A DNA stretch of 64,000 nucleotides from CAYXLI01 sp964464925 (GTDB lineage: Bacteria > Acidobacteriota > Terriglobia > Bryobacterales > Bryobacteraceae). A program made the position numbers and the translations under genes. The notes beneath the pieces are model-generated. The model did no database searches, was not told the DNA's origin, and saw only the letters and a list, made by a program, of their open reading frames with translations. The DNA lies in the NCBI GenBank assembly GCA_964464925.1, contig CAYXLI010000001.1, forward strand, positions 324,162 through 388,161, given 5' to 3'. Positions 30,701-38,673 of this stretch are shown here, piece by piece; positions within the stretch are counted from its first letter, which is position 1; every line of letters begins with the position of its first letter.

Positions 30701-31719
30701 CGTTTGCTTGCTCCACCGAACTCGATGAGTTCCGGCTATCGGCAACGAATTTCCTGGGGCTTGCGGAAGTGCGTCTCGAAGAAGGAGACGTTTCCGCGGC
30801 AGTCGCGCTGCTACGCCGGTTGAATCTGGTAGCCGGTGAAGCCTTTGAAAATCTGGATGCGAGCGCCGCCTTGCTCGAAAAGACTGGTCACGCGAAGGAA
30901 GCAACGGAGTTCCGCGAGCAGTTAGGAAAAGCGGCTCCATGGGATAAACAGAATGCGCTGCGTCTGGCGGTTGCGCACGATGATACAACTGCCGTCCTTC
31001 GGCTCGTGAAGGACAATACGATCGCATATGAAGCGCGAGTCGCCGGCGCAGACGCTGTCCGGAAGCTGCAGCCGGGAGCGAAGGGGCTCGGTGCCGGCGA
31101 ATTGGATGTCATAGCCCAGACCAATATTTCTCCTGCCGCGGCGGCGCAGCCGTATTTTTATTTCGCGCGATTGCGTGCGGCGGATCAGGCCGCGGCAAAT
31201 GAGGCGAAGTTTGACCTGCTCCGCGGAGCTATCGGGATCAGTCCGAACAAACAGGAACCCCGCATACCACTGTTCCGTGCTGGCTTTCCTCTGAACCGGA
31301 TTTCCATCGCTCTGGCCGCTCTGCAGCTTTATCTCCAGGCGAACGGCATTTGGCAACGCATCGGGCAAGACGGAATGAGTGAAGCGCCGCAGGACAATGC
31401 CGACGCTCGAATCGATTGGATGGCAAACGGCTTCCTGTGGCAGACGGCACTAGGCATACAAGACAGGGCGGATATCGCGCGTGGTCTAGGGTCTGTGCTG
31501 CGCAGACTGGGCCGGCCGAATAGCGCCCTGTTGCTCTACGGCATCGCAAGGCAACTCGATCCCAAATCAGTCAGCGATGCGGAAGTTCAATCGATACAGG
31601 CGCAGTTGCAAGTCGCCCTTGCGAACCAGCGAAGAAAGCCTTTGATCAGAGAACAATTGGAGCAGGATTGGCCGGTCCGGCCACGACTGGTCACACCGCT
31701 GCGTGGAGGTGCGCAGTGA
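24751..31719 (+). CDS. Giant TPR-repeat protein (about 2,322 residues), exported
   Basis: The TTG start at 24751 gives a signal peptide (KWSRSAFFAVIAAVALHG). Almost the whole protein consists of tetratricopeptide-like helical pairs; clear examples are GSVAEALWAQGKQAEARARW, YITLADYYREAGAWDRAIAD and LLERAGEVYAEKEQFAKARA. There is no catalytic motif and no second transmembrane helix. At this size it is far beyond usual TPR proteins and could form a long periplasmic superhelix that holds many partners. It overlaps the VIT-VWA gene by 17 bases and is followed by the DUF3352-like gene with a GTGA overlap. Function unknown; role as assembly scaffold is inferred from fold and operon. Confidence 0.85.
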   Translation: MKWSRSAFFAVIAAVALHGELSQYLQHLTAGSPYQGIFFKTVTLPAGAVPSRRPPRETVAELSKAIGANPQAELFYLRARENEQAMDYPAAEADWKKYADVAADKFEGLVALADYHHRRLQVREELQALASARALPSPATGKFTPEVEQRSWKMFQRSVALIEAQGLPAEQSIAVYREWANRYPRNTGLIEFLRRQGRYAEAAAALAEYEKKYPDQTHYVLTTRAALARSQTGTGQAIGIYESSFQPLWPPQIVASYFALLKDTQGLRQYLANARAAVETNPLDVGSASRLFYYYQQQGNVAGAQRALQEYRLRKRQKNSALTSEEALVLAQLFESMQAYGDAVELYSGVGTERALASTIHVLFTASHQSIRLGAGDLSYYQDVATADPYPGAWNGLLSLLFNSTYPREKFAQQDALSAAYFHRAKAVELLAEFDRKYPSSAQRAELHAELIGAYSAYGEDDGVLREGRVFLAAFPKAEQRVAVAMNMADSHARKGQSQQEYALYDSMLQELANAAEGMPLGPFPRQPDLPMPNAQEQRSEPPSRPLPARSMQYQQVLERYISRLVSDKKVREALAVYRKEIDRNPQDPGLYERLAQFLNQNKLAADLEQLYLRAAQQFDDRSWYHKLARWYLRQKQTAKVDAITRDVVSVFTGTELETYFREVVEGRNLDPQLYRQVNLYAHQKFPHDLVFVKNLLVVYRRKETYDEAAWEQLVRSYWYYDNDLRSRFFEHLSRTKLLDAEIRSLTANPVVLGDRAGAQMLAEAQIWASRFETAAPVMRILSANYPADQDLGRRAASLFRSIENPEVAASIEMRLASASPRDTGLLERAGEVYAEKEQFAKARAVWDKIPAAEPGKSDGYLKAATVYWDYFQFDDALRMIHEARQRLNNPALFAFEAAAIHENRRDYEQALTEYRKGAVVNSGPAPERARLIRLARRPALRDRIEALTASEVSTPNGLALRAALLESQNRLSDLETALRPIVARGSAEMLNQVDEIASRQGFAAVRESVLQRRVDLAADPVEKTRFLLELAKFQENRPDLPAAARTMQALYQAQPRILGVVRETADFYWRTKNGIRAIDVLERAAADANSTYKRSFRLEAARKATELGDFRRARRDLDSLLAAEPLASDLVAAMAGTYLREGKDAGLRTFYTDKLNELRQAPLSQEEKTEKMAALRRGMIPVLTRQKDFAGAVEQYIQVLNAYPEDAALAQEAAAFARNNGRTDQLRAFYAKASADSPRDFRWPLILARVQTAFEDLPAAVDAYTRASSIRPDRVDVRTSLASLQERLFRFDAAGQGYEKLYQLTYRNPQWMVKLAATKARQGQTEAAVAALKQALLDGRAPKAADYFEVARKLEAWGMLPQALDFAGQGFKRLAGRDPENNASAQFYVYVAARVRSYESSYIAAEKVVEPAVRVSLLNEIAKVAAEYYTPEEKTAFAAFLPKSLVGAADQATAAEIAGLEDVAVRTLAGALARNPRNRGILTRLVEKQRRRLHFEEAAQQVEEVWRATPVNAEDRSSLLEQAAQLYREAGLTAQEMRVLSTPGSISPAALDRVSQLVLTRAPEQLVTRAQAQWKEERNAAARAAVEGNSPVLAFRVISARGAGLTPVWTKAYTALAALWFGRPSPEGNSAFQAMLGSAVIGDQLGRPVDREQQLAGANWFYYGSRYGEYLGLSKDAAAEDYLPAVLEEAAGNADAYITLADYYREAGAWDRAIADYEHALQFQPYRGEVQGSVAEALWAQGKQAEARARWQLAIQTFHEEQERGRVPETFWKDLQLTLENAGTHGALQGARADIDKLIRTYIRRNGSYRVGPLLRGLLGAAGDRAGTEWIIDLASVSSDPVQFLSMVAGFDWFPSGHRDRLYERLLTMADNQVLKTRGAAQEEARRALARVRMEYASSLVDAKQGAKALAVLDRLDSASRVELTYQIVPLEIRASAESGKLEDLFARYRTVREKKPALESLLQVAADLRKSGDMASARKVLAFACSTELDEFRLSATNFLGLAEVRLEEGDVSAAVALLRRLNLVAGEAFENLDASAALLEKTGHAKEATEFREQLGKAAPWDKQNALRLAVAHDDTTAVLRLVKDNTIAYEARVAGADAVRKLQPGAKGLGAGELDVIAQTNISPAAAAQPYFYFARLRAADQAAANEAKFDLLRGAIGISPNKQEPRIPLFRAGFPLNRISIALAALQLYLQANGIWQRIGQDGMSEAPQDNADARIDWMANGFLWQTALGIQDRADIARGLGSVLRRLGRPNSALLLYGIARQLDPKSVSDAEVQSIQAQLQVALANQRRKPLIREQLEQDWPVRPRLVTPLRGGAQ

Positions 31720-33299
31720 AGAAGCGAATCGCCGCTCTGATTGCAACGGCGGGAACACTTGCATGGCTGGTTGCGCAGAATACAGGCGGCCCGTCTACGC
31801 TGTCCGTGTACTTTCCCAATGACGCCGTCTTCTATATCGAGACTCCGGATCTTGCCAAGCTGTTGAGCGACTGGAGTGCGTCGCCCGAGAAGGTCGACTG
31901 GCTGAAAAGTGACAACTATGAGGTCTTCTCTCGCTCCCGGCTGTTTCAGCGGCTCGGGACTGCACAGGAAGAGTTTCAGAAGGCATTGATCGTCGCGCCC
32001 GATATGTCTCTGCTGAATGCATTTGCAGGAGGACAATCGGCACTTGCCATCTACGACATCGGCAAGCTTGAATTCCTGTACATCACGCGCATGCCGGGCG
32101 CAAAGGCACTCGAGACCGCGCTCTGGAAGGCTCGTACCAGCTACCAGACACGTCAGGCAGGCGGTGTGGAGTTCTACGTTCGCACTGATGGTGATTCGAA
32201 GCGGGTTGCCGCCTTCGCCACGACGAAGGAACTCGTGCTTCTGTCTACGCGCGAGGATCTGATTGCAGGCGCACTGGCTCTGCTCGCTGCTCCTGGCCAA
32301 GGGCTGAACGGAGATCCCTGGTTTGCCGAGGCCACGCAGGCCGGGAAAGCGCCGGGCGAGATTCGCATGGTGCTGAACATGGACGCGCTAGTGAAGTCGC
32401 CGCAGTTTCGCTCCTATTGGGTTCAGCGAAACGCCTCGGAATTGAAGCCTTTCCGCTCCGGTGTAATCGATCTGTTCCGCGAACAGGATCAGATTCGGGA
32501 GGAGCGTATCCTGATCCGGAACCAGCAGGTGCCGCGCAATGTCAACGAAGCCGCAGCGGGCCGGCTTGTGTCGTTCGTCCCCCCAAACGCCGGCTTTTAT
32601 CGGGTATGGGCTTCGCCCGGTGTGTTCCAGGTTCACGATCTGCTTTACAGGAAGCTGGTCGCGCCGGGTCCTGCCATGGCGGAGTCCCAGATCGCGCCCA
32701 ATGCGGCTGACCCGGATCGGCAGGTGGGCAACGCGGGCGATTTGGAGGTTCGCATCGATGAGCCTTCCCTGGACACTAGCGCATTGCATCCATCCCTATC
32801 TGCAATTAGTACGTTGCTCGCGGGCAAGACTATCGATGCCGTATTGCAACTGCAATCGGCGGCTCCGCAAGGCGTATTCGTCGAAACTCCCTGCGCCGTG
32901 CTGGTAACTGTTTCAGGAGGAACCTGGAACGGAGCGGAGGCCCGCGCGGCGCTAAGCGGGGCGCTGGTGCAAGTGCGCGGCAACGTTCTGGTCGCTGCCA
33001 CAAGTCAGCCTATGCTGGATTCCGTTCTCGCCCGGATTGCAGCACCGGGAACCTCCCAGTCTGCGGCGTACGCCGCCGCGTTTGAAATCCAAAAGGAATT
33101 GCCTCTGTTCAGCAAGATGATGAGGTCCTTGGATACCGCTCGCCGCGGCGCCCAGGGGGACGGTGGCGAGCCCGACTTTTTCTCTCGCAACGTGGCGAGC
33201 CTCGGCACCACAATGAAGCGATTCACGGCGGCTTCGATCGTCATGCACGACGACGGCGCCCGAGTGCCGCAGACGGTTGTTTACCGGATGGTGCAATGA
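31716..33299 (+). CDS. Exported DUF3352-like protein
   Basis: About 527 residues. The GTG at 31716 is preceded by GGAGG (31705-31709) with six bases spacing and overlaps the upstream stop. An N-terminal helix (RIAALIATAGTLAWLVA) is a signal peptide or anchor. The body has LSVYFPNDAVFYIETPD and later GQSALAIYDIGKLEFLYITR, the layout of DUF3352-type proteins found in bacteria, but no enzyme motif. Function not known. It is the fourth gene of the coupled series and overlaps the transpeptidase-like gene by four bases. Confidence 0.75.
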   Translation: MKKRIAALIATAGTLAWLVAQNTGGPSTLSVYFPNDAVFYIETPDLAKLLSDWSASPEKVDWLKSDNYEVFSRSRLFQRLGTAQEEFQKALIVAPDMSLLNAFAGGQSALAIYDIGKLEFLYITRMPGAKALETALWKARTSYQTRQAGGVEFYVRTDGDSKRVAAFATTKELVLLSTREDLIAGALALLAAPGQGLNGDPWFAEATQAGKAPGEIRMVLNMDALVKSPQFRSYWVQRNASELKPFRSGVIDLFREQDQIREERILIRNQQVPRNVNEAAAGRLVSFVPPNAGFYRVWASPGVFQVHDLLYRKLVAPGPAMAESQIAPNAADPDRQVGNAGDLEVRIDEPSLDTSALHPSLSAISTLLAGKTIDAVLQLQSAAPQGVFVETPCAVLVTVSGGTWNGAEARAALSGALVQVRGNVLVAATSQPMLDSVLARIAAPGTSQSAAYAAAFEIQKELPLFSKMMRSLDTARRGAQGDGGEPDFFSRNVASLGTTMKRFTAASIVMHDDGARVPQTVVYRMVQ

Positions 33300-34024
33300 G
33301 GCTGGTTGCTGCACTTATGGCCGCGGGTTGCGCATATGGTGCGGCTGCACTCTACAGGCAGTCCGCGGCCGCGGCCCTGGCCTCTCACTCTATCCCGGCC
33401 GAATACGTGCTGGTCGACGTAAGGGAGGGCAAGGTCGCGGCGACAAAGTGGTCCTCGCTCGAAACTCCGGTTCCCATCGGTTCGCTGTTGAAGCCGTTCG
33501 TTGTGGCGGCCCGCAAGGGACCTTATCCGATGCTGCGATGTGACGGCTCGCAATGCTGGAAGCGGCACGGGCGCATCGGATTGACGGAGGCCCTCGCATA
33601 TTCGTGCAATTCCTATTTCTTGCGCCTGCTGCAGGATACCTCCTCCGATGATCTCAATCCTGGTATGCAGCGGCTGGGTCTGCCCCCATTCCCTCCGGAT
33701 GCTGCCGCCAGAACGTTCATAGGGCTCGACGGCAAGTACCAGGTTCGACCGGAAACTCTGATAAGCGCCTTCGCAGGGGTGGCGGAGGAACTGAAGGAAG
33801 GTCTCGAACTCGCCGTACGATCCGGCACGGCAAGTGGCGCTGCGGTCTCCGGCGTGTTGGGCAAAACAGGAACTTCCCAATGTAGGCATGAAAAGCGCGG
33901 GCAAGGCGACGGCTTTGCGCTACTCTGGTCGCCGGATTGGGCCGTGCTCGTTAGGGTTCACAACACTACGGGCGCCAACGCTGCGATCACTGCAGGCGAA
34001 ATCCTGCGCGTTGTGAGGAAATAG
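33296..34024 (+). CDS. Minimal penicillin-binding-type transpeptidase
   Basis: Only 242 residues, with a hydrophobic N-terminus (LVAALMAAGCAYGAAA). All three motifs of the serine transpeptidase fold are present in order: SxxK in PIGSLLKPF, SxN in AYSCNSYFL, and KTGT in VLGKTGTSQ. Spacing from SxxK to SxN is about 41 residues and the whole is shorter than usual PBPs; there is no dimerisation or PASTA domain. It should act on peptidoglycan stem peptides in the periplasm as a DD-transpeptidase or carboxypeptidase, or bind a beta-lactam-like ligand. ATGA overlap with the previous gene and a one-base overlap with spoIID-like. Confidence 0.82.
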   Translation: MRLVAALMAAGCAYGAAALYRQSAAAALASHSIPAEYVLVDVREGKVAATKWSSLETPVPIGSLLKPFVVAARKGPYPMLRCDGSQCWKRHGRIGLTEALAYSCNSYFLRLLQDTSSDDLNPGMQRLGLPPFPPDAAARTFIGLDGKYQVRPETLISAFAGVAEELKEGLELAVRSGTASGAAVSGVLGKTGTSQCRHEKRGQGDGFALLWSPDWAVLVRVHNTTGANAAITAGEILRVVRK

Positions 34025-34836
34025 TGAACGCCCTGGTGCTCATCAGTGTGTTCGGCCTGTTTCACCCGTCCAGGCTGCAGGTGAAAGCGGATCGGGTGTA
34101 TGAACTTACTATTGAGTCACCCCGCCTGGAACTCTCTCCCGGTTGCTTCCTCTTGAGTGTCCCGCACAAAATCGAGCGGCGTTTCTGCGGGGGCCTGACT
34201 GTCAATCGCGAAGGGAGCGAACTGGTGGCAGTAGTCAGCATGCCCCTTGAGTCGGCAACAGCCGCTGTCGTCGCAGCGGAGTTGCCGTCCGATGTTCCCA
34301 TCGAGGCCGCCAAAGCGCAGGCGATTCTGGCGCGCTCTTACTACGCAGCGGGCCCAAGGCATCGCGGCCGTTTCTGTGACACCACGCATTGCCAGTTTAT
34401 TCGCGGACCGGCTGCATCCGGATCCCTTGCACTTCGCGCCGCTGAGGAGACCAGCGGCATGGCCCTTCGTTATCAGGGAAAACGAATGGCTCCGCTCTAC
34501 TCGGCGAGTTGCGGCGGGAGGACCTTTGCAGGTTCCGAGTTGGCGCTTAGCGAAGAGCCGTATCCTTATTTCTCGGTCGAATGCCCTATCTGCAAAAGGG
34601 ATGCGAAGCAATGGGACAGACGCGTAAAGTCCGTGCCGGAGCGACACCTGCACCTGAATCACCTGCCCAGCAATTTCTTCGTTGTGGAAAACGATACGTC
34701 AGGAATCCTTCTGCACGGACGGGGCGAGGGTCATGGCGTCGGTTTATGCCAGCGAGGGGCAATCGGACTCGCCCGGGAAGGCCGATCCTTTCGCGAGATT
34801 CTCGAATACTACTTGCCAAACACTGCACTCGACTGA
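34024..34836 (+). CDS. SpoIID/LytB-domain glycan lytic transglycosylase-like protein
   Basis: 270 residues from GTG 34024, which shares its first base with the stop of the previous gene. The SpoIID signature is clear: VVAAELPSDVPIEAAKAQAI with the glutamate that is catalytic in SpoIID, then LARSYYAA, CDTTHCQFIRG, and the C-terminal GRGEGHGVGLCQRGAIGLA. SpoIID removes glycan strands from stem-peptide-free peptidoglycan; outside sporulators such proteins are poorly understood. Following a transpeptidase-like gene, it suggests cell-wall remodelling. Last gene of the coupled series. Confidence 0.88.
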   Translation: MNALVLISVFGLFHPSRLQVKADRVYELTIESPRLELSPGCFLLSVPHKIERRFCGGLTVNREGSELVAVVSMPLESATAAVVAAELPSDVPIEAAKAQAILARSYYAAGPRHRGRFCDTTHCQFIRGPAASGSLALRAAEETSGMALRYQGKRMAPLYSASCGGRTFAGSELALSEEPYPYFSVECPICKRDAKQWDRRVKSVPERHLHLNHLPSNFFVVENDTSGILLHGRGEGHGVGLCQRGAIGLAREGRSFREILEYYLPNTALD

Positions 34837-34891
34837 AGCACGGATATTGTGCTCGCCTCTAACACTCGTGTGTCATCATAGTGGTTAATCC

Positions 34892-37800
34892 ATGTATCGC
34901 TTCAGGGCTCTCAGTGTGTTCTTAATTATGGCGGTTGCCTGTTTGGCGCAGTCGCCCCTCGGTACCGTGACCGGTATCGCCTCCGATCCAACCGCGGCGC
35001 CGGTTCCGGGCGTTGCGGTGAAACTCACCAGCATCGATACCGGGATTCAAATGGAAGCCACCACGAATGATAGTGGCGTGTATTCCTTCCCGAACCTTCG
35101 CACCGGCCACTATCAGATCGACGCGAATGCGAAAGGGTTCCGCCCCCTTCAGTCATCCGAATTTTCCGTGGCGGCATACCAGACGGTCCGCAGGGATCTG
35201 CGATTTGAGGTCGAATCCGCGACCACTGAGGTAAGCGTGTCGGACACGGTTTCCCCCCTCCTGCAAACGGAGTCCCCGAACATCAACAACCGTCTGACAA
35301 GCAGGCAAATCATCGAACTTCCCACGAATCTTCGCAGCATCTACAACAATTCCGGAGATAGTGGTCTGGTGTTCATCATGATGCCGCTGACTGTTCCCGG
35401 CGTTGTACAGGTCGGAGCGGGTGCGGCGTGGCTGGTGCCCGGCAGCGGTGCGAACGGCGTGCGAATGAAGGTGGATGGCATCGAGACCACGTTCGGCAAC
35501 TTCGGCAGTCCGGACACCGTCTCTCAGCCCTCGTTCGAATCGGTCGAGGAGTTCACCGCGAACATTCTTTCCAATCGCGCGGAATTCGGCGGCCTCGGTG
35601 CAATCACCACGGTGACGCGCGCAGGCACAAACCAATATCACGGGAATCTGTTCTGGTACGTCCGAAACAGTGCTCTCGATGCGCGTAACACCTTCGCCTC
35701 GGTCAGGCCTTATCAGAACATCCACAACTACGGCTTGTCCGGCGGTGGTCCTCTGAGGAAGGATAAAACTTTCCTGTTCACCACATTTGACGGCACGCGT
35801 GGTTCCCGCGCCTACCTATTCACGTCCAACGTGCCCAGCCTCGCGCAGAGGGCAGGGGACTTCACCGGCTCCGCCGCGCTCAAGAATCCGTTTTCCGGTT
35901 TCAGCCCGTTCGATGGCAACCGCATCCTGCCGCAGTACATCAGCCCCCACGCCCAACGTGCGCAGAGTCTTCTGTTTCCGGGCCCGAACTTCGGTCCGGC
36001 AAATCTCACCGCCGGCAACTATCGCGCTGCGTTCAATGGGCCCGAGGCACACCACATCTTCGAGCTCCGAATCGATCACAACTTCACAAACTCCCACTCG
36101 CTCTTCATTCGTTATCAGAACAAAAAGGACGATTATGAGATCCCCGGCGCGCGCAGTGCTTTGCCGCCATCCTCAGTCGGAACATCCACCAACATCCGGC
36201 GCGTGAACTTCTTCACTGTCGGTGATGTCACTGCTATCAGCCCCAATATCTACAACGAATTTCGCGCCGGCGTGCCGATCCTCGTCTCTCAATCCGATGC
36301 CGATCTGCGAGGCCAGGCGATCGTCGACAGGATCGGATTTCAGGGGCTCCCGGCGCGGGCCGGAATCAAGGGCCTGCCGAATTTCAACATCGCCGGATAT
36401 AGCACCTACACGCAAAGCCTGCTGAATCCCGTGAACGACGGCCACGCCCAGGCGGGAGACAACCTCACTTGGGTAGCCGGAAAGCACACCATGAAGTTCG
36501 GCGTCGAGTACATCAACTGGTTTGTGAATCGTTACCTGCCGACCGACACCGGCCTCTTCGGTAATTTCAACTTCGCCGGCTCTTTCACCGGAAACGCCTA
36601 CGCCGATTTCCTGCTCGGGTTGCCGACCTCGGTCGCTCGTGTCGATCCTTATCCCACGCAGTACAATCGTTTCAGTGATTGGAACACCTACGCGCAGGAC
36701 GATTATAAGGTCACGCCGAAACTGACTTTGAGCTACGGGCTCCGTTATGAATACAACGGCCCGGTACATGCCAACAACGACAACCTGTACTCGTTCGATC
36801 CGGCCAGCGGCTCCGTGGTGGTTCCGAATGAAAAAGCGCGCAGCCTCTTCAGTCAATACTTCCCGTCGAACCTGCCCGTGATCAACGCCGGTAAACTCGG
36901 CCTTGATTCCTCCCTCCGGAAAGCGGACAGGAATAACTTTGCTCCGCGCTTCGGCTTCTCCTACCAATTGAATGACAAGACCGTGATTCGCGGAGGAACC
37001 GGAATCTACTATGGACACTATTCCGCCGCGGTGGCCGCTTACCTTGCCTCCGGACCCTATGCGGTCAGCACCACGGCGAACAATTCATTTGTAAATGGCC
37101 AGCCCCTGTTCACGTTTGAGAATCCGTTTGCGTCGCCTGCTTCGCCAGGTTCATTGAACGTGAATGGAGTAACACCTAACCTGCGGAACTCGCTGACCAC
37201 TCAATACAGCCTCACGGTGGAACGCGCTCTCACCAAGGATATTGGCCTGCGAGTCAGCTATATCGGCTCTCATGGGTCGCAGTTGCCCTATCAGCGGAAC
37301 CTCAACCAGCCCGTGGCCTCGACGGCGCGCTTCGCGCAGAGCCGCCGCCCCTATCCGCTGTTCAACAACATCCTTTATGCCGATAACGGAGCAAACAGCC
37401 AATACAGCGGCTTGCAGACGCAGGTTCAAAAACGATTCAGTCACGGCCTCATGTTCACCTCGGCCTGGACGTGGGCCAAGTACCTGAGCGAAGTCGATGA
37501 CACGGGCAACGCCGAGTTGAACACCGTCATAGAGAACAGCTACGATCGACGCCGCGATCGCGGAGACGTGTATGCCGTCCCGCGTCATCAGTGGACGAAC
37601 CAGGTGCTCTACAATCTGGCTTGGGGATTTCAGATCAATGGCCTGTTGAACCTCAGCACCGGCAACTTCCTCAATCCCGTTTGGAGCGGCGCGGATCCGT
37701 CCAACACCAACACGACTGCCGGGCGTCCGGACCTTGTGGGTCCGGTCAAATATCCGTCGACCATTGCGAACTGGTATGACAAGTCATCCTTCGCCCTTCC

Positions 37801-38074
37801 CGCGCAGGGTGTCTTCGGCAATGCGGCGCGGAACAGTGTCGTCGGCCCCGGTTATATAGTCTTCAACCTGGGAGCGGCCAAGAACTTCACGCTGGAACGG
37901 TTCGGCACGCTCCAACTCGGCGCCTCATTCCAGAATCTGTTGAATCACGTCAATCTCGGACAGCCGAATATGAACGTGAACGTCGCGCAGGGAGGCACCA
38001 TCACCAGCACGCATATCTTCCCGCCTGCGGGAAGCGCGCGGACCGGTCAGCTAAGCCTCCGCTACAGCTTTTGA
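34892..38074 (+). CDS. Oar-like TonB-dependent outer membrane receptor
   Basis: 1060 residues with a signal peptide ending near LAQS. A carboxypeptidase-regulatory-like beta-sandwich follows (about residues 25-110, GTVTGIASDPTAAPVPGV and SGVYSFPNLRTGHY), then a plug region and a long barrel ending in the aromatic LSLRYSF, as expected for outer membrane insertion. This architecture is abundant in acidobacteria. The ligand is unknown; polysaccharide pieces or peptides are typical. It lies 55 bases after the SpoIID-like gene, so it could be part of the same transcript. Confidence 0.88.
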   Translation: MYRFRALSVFLIMAVACLAQSPLGTVTGIASDPTAAPVPGVAVKLTSIDTGIQMEATTNDSGVYSFPNLRTGHYQIDANAKGFRPLQSSEFSVAAYQTVRRDLRFEVESATTEVSVSDTVSPLLQTESPNINNRLTSRQIIELPTNLRSIYNNSGDSGLVFIMMPLTVPGVVQVGAGAAWLVPGSGANGVRMKVDGIETTFGNFGSPDTVSQPSFESVEEFTANILSNRAEFGGLGAITTVTRAGTNQYHGNLFWYVRNSALDARNTFASVRPYQNIHNYGLSGGGPLRKDKTFLFTTFDGTRGSRAYLFTSNVPSLAQRAGDFTGSAALKNPFSGFSPFDGNRILPQYISPHAQRAQSLLFPGPNFGPANLTAGNYRAAFNGPEAHHIFELRIDHNFTNSHSLFIRYQNKKDDYEIPGARSALPPSSVGTSTNIRRVNFFTVGDVTAISPNIYNEFRAGVPILVSQSDADLRGQAIVDRIGFQGLPARAGIKGLPNFNIAGYSTYTQSLLNPVNDGHAQAGDNLTWVAGKHTMKFGVEYINWFVNRYLPTDTGLFGNFNFAGSFTGNAYADFLLGLPTSVARVDPYPTQYNRFSDWNTYAQDDYKVTPKLTLSYGLRYEYNGPVHANNDNLYSFDPASGSVVVPNEKARSLFSQYFPSNLPVINAGKLGLDSSLRKADRNNFAPRFGFSYQLNDKTVIRGGTGIYYGHYSAAVAAYLASGPYAVSTTANNSFVNGQPLFTFENPFASPASPGSLNVNGVTPNLRNSLTTQYSLTVERALTKDIGLRVSYIGSHGSQLPYQRNLNQPVASTARFAQSRRPYPLFNNILYADNGANSQYSGLQTQVQKRFSHGLMFTSAWTWAKYLSEVDDTGNAELNTVIENSYDRRRDRGDVYAVPRHQWTNQVLYNLAWGFQINGLLNLSTGNFLNPVWSGADPSNTNTTAGRPDLVGPVKYPSTIANWYDKSSFALPAQGVFGNAARNSVVGPGYIVFNLGAAKNFTLERFGTLQLGASFQNLLNHVNLGQPNMNVNVAQGGTITSTHIFPPAGSARTGQLSLRYSF

Positions 38075-38085
38075 TGGGTGACGGC

Positions 38086-38670
38086 TCACAGCCCCAAGGG
38101 CGTGGCCAGCATCTTTGACCATTCGTAGAACACGACTTTTTGGCCTTCGCGCTCCTTCCACCAGCGGTCCGGGTGAAAGTACGGGGAATCTGCGGCGATC
38201 GGAATGAGCGCGATTTCGTTCCGGAACTTTCTCCGGAACAGAATCGCGGCGCGATGGGTATGGAAATTGCTCGTAACCAGCAGGATCCGGTGGATCCCGC
38301 GCCGCTTCAACTCTTCATAGAATACGCCGGCTTCGTCGCGAGTCGAAAACGCCGTGGATTTGACGGCTGCGAATGACTCCCGCGGATAGCCCTTCGATAC
38401 GCCGTATGAGATTGCCAGGTCTGCTTCATTCACGCCGTACATCCCGGTCGGGCCACTGACCAGAGCGACCGGCGCATAACCGTTCTTTACCAGTTCCGCA
38501 GCCTTCAGAACGCGCTCTCCGGTCCAGTCACCCGCTAACACTACGGCGGCATCGGCCTTGGTGGGAGGACGATCCTCGACCAGAAAATCTCCGGTCGCAC
38601 GAATCACATAGGGAGCGGAAAAGAGGATCAGAACAACAACGAGAAGGAGTGTGAGGCAGCCGCGGAGCAA
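38086..38670 (-). CDS. YdcF/SanA-type (DUF218) membrane protein
   Basis: 194 residues with one N-terminal membrane helix (CLTLLLVVVLILFSAPYVI). The DUF218 core is present: DAAVVLAGDWTGERV, a SxTRDEAGVF-like loop and ILLVTSNFHTHRAAILFRR. Members such as ElyC and SanA affect envelope and lipid-carrier metabolism; the biochemical role is not settled. It begins three bases after the stop of the 38674-39225 gene, so the two are co-transcribed at the end of the lpxC cluster. Confidence 0.85.
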   Translation of the reverse strand: MLRGCLTLLLVVVLILFSAPYVIRATGDFLVEDRPPTKADAAVVLAGDWTGERVLKAAELVKNGYAPVALVSGPTGMYGVNEADLAISYGVSKGYPRESFAAVKSTAFSTRDEAGVFYEELKRRGIHRILLVTSNFHTHRAAILFRRKFRNEIALIPIAADSPYFHPDRWWKEREGQKVVFYEWSKMLATPLGL

Positions 38671-38673
38671 CGG

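Noticed and set aside
34837..34891. AGCAC/GTGCT hairpin as a terminator after the SpoIID-like gene
   Set aside because: Only five pairs and no T run; not enough to call the operon end.
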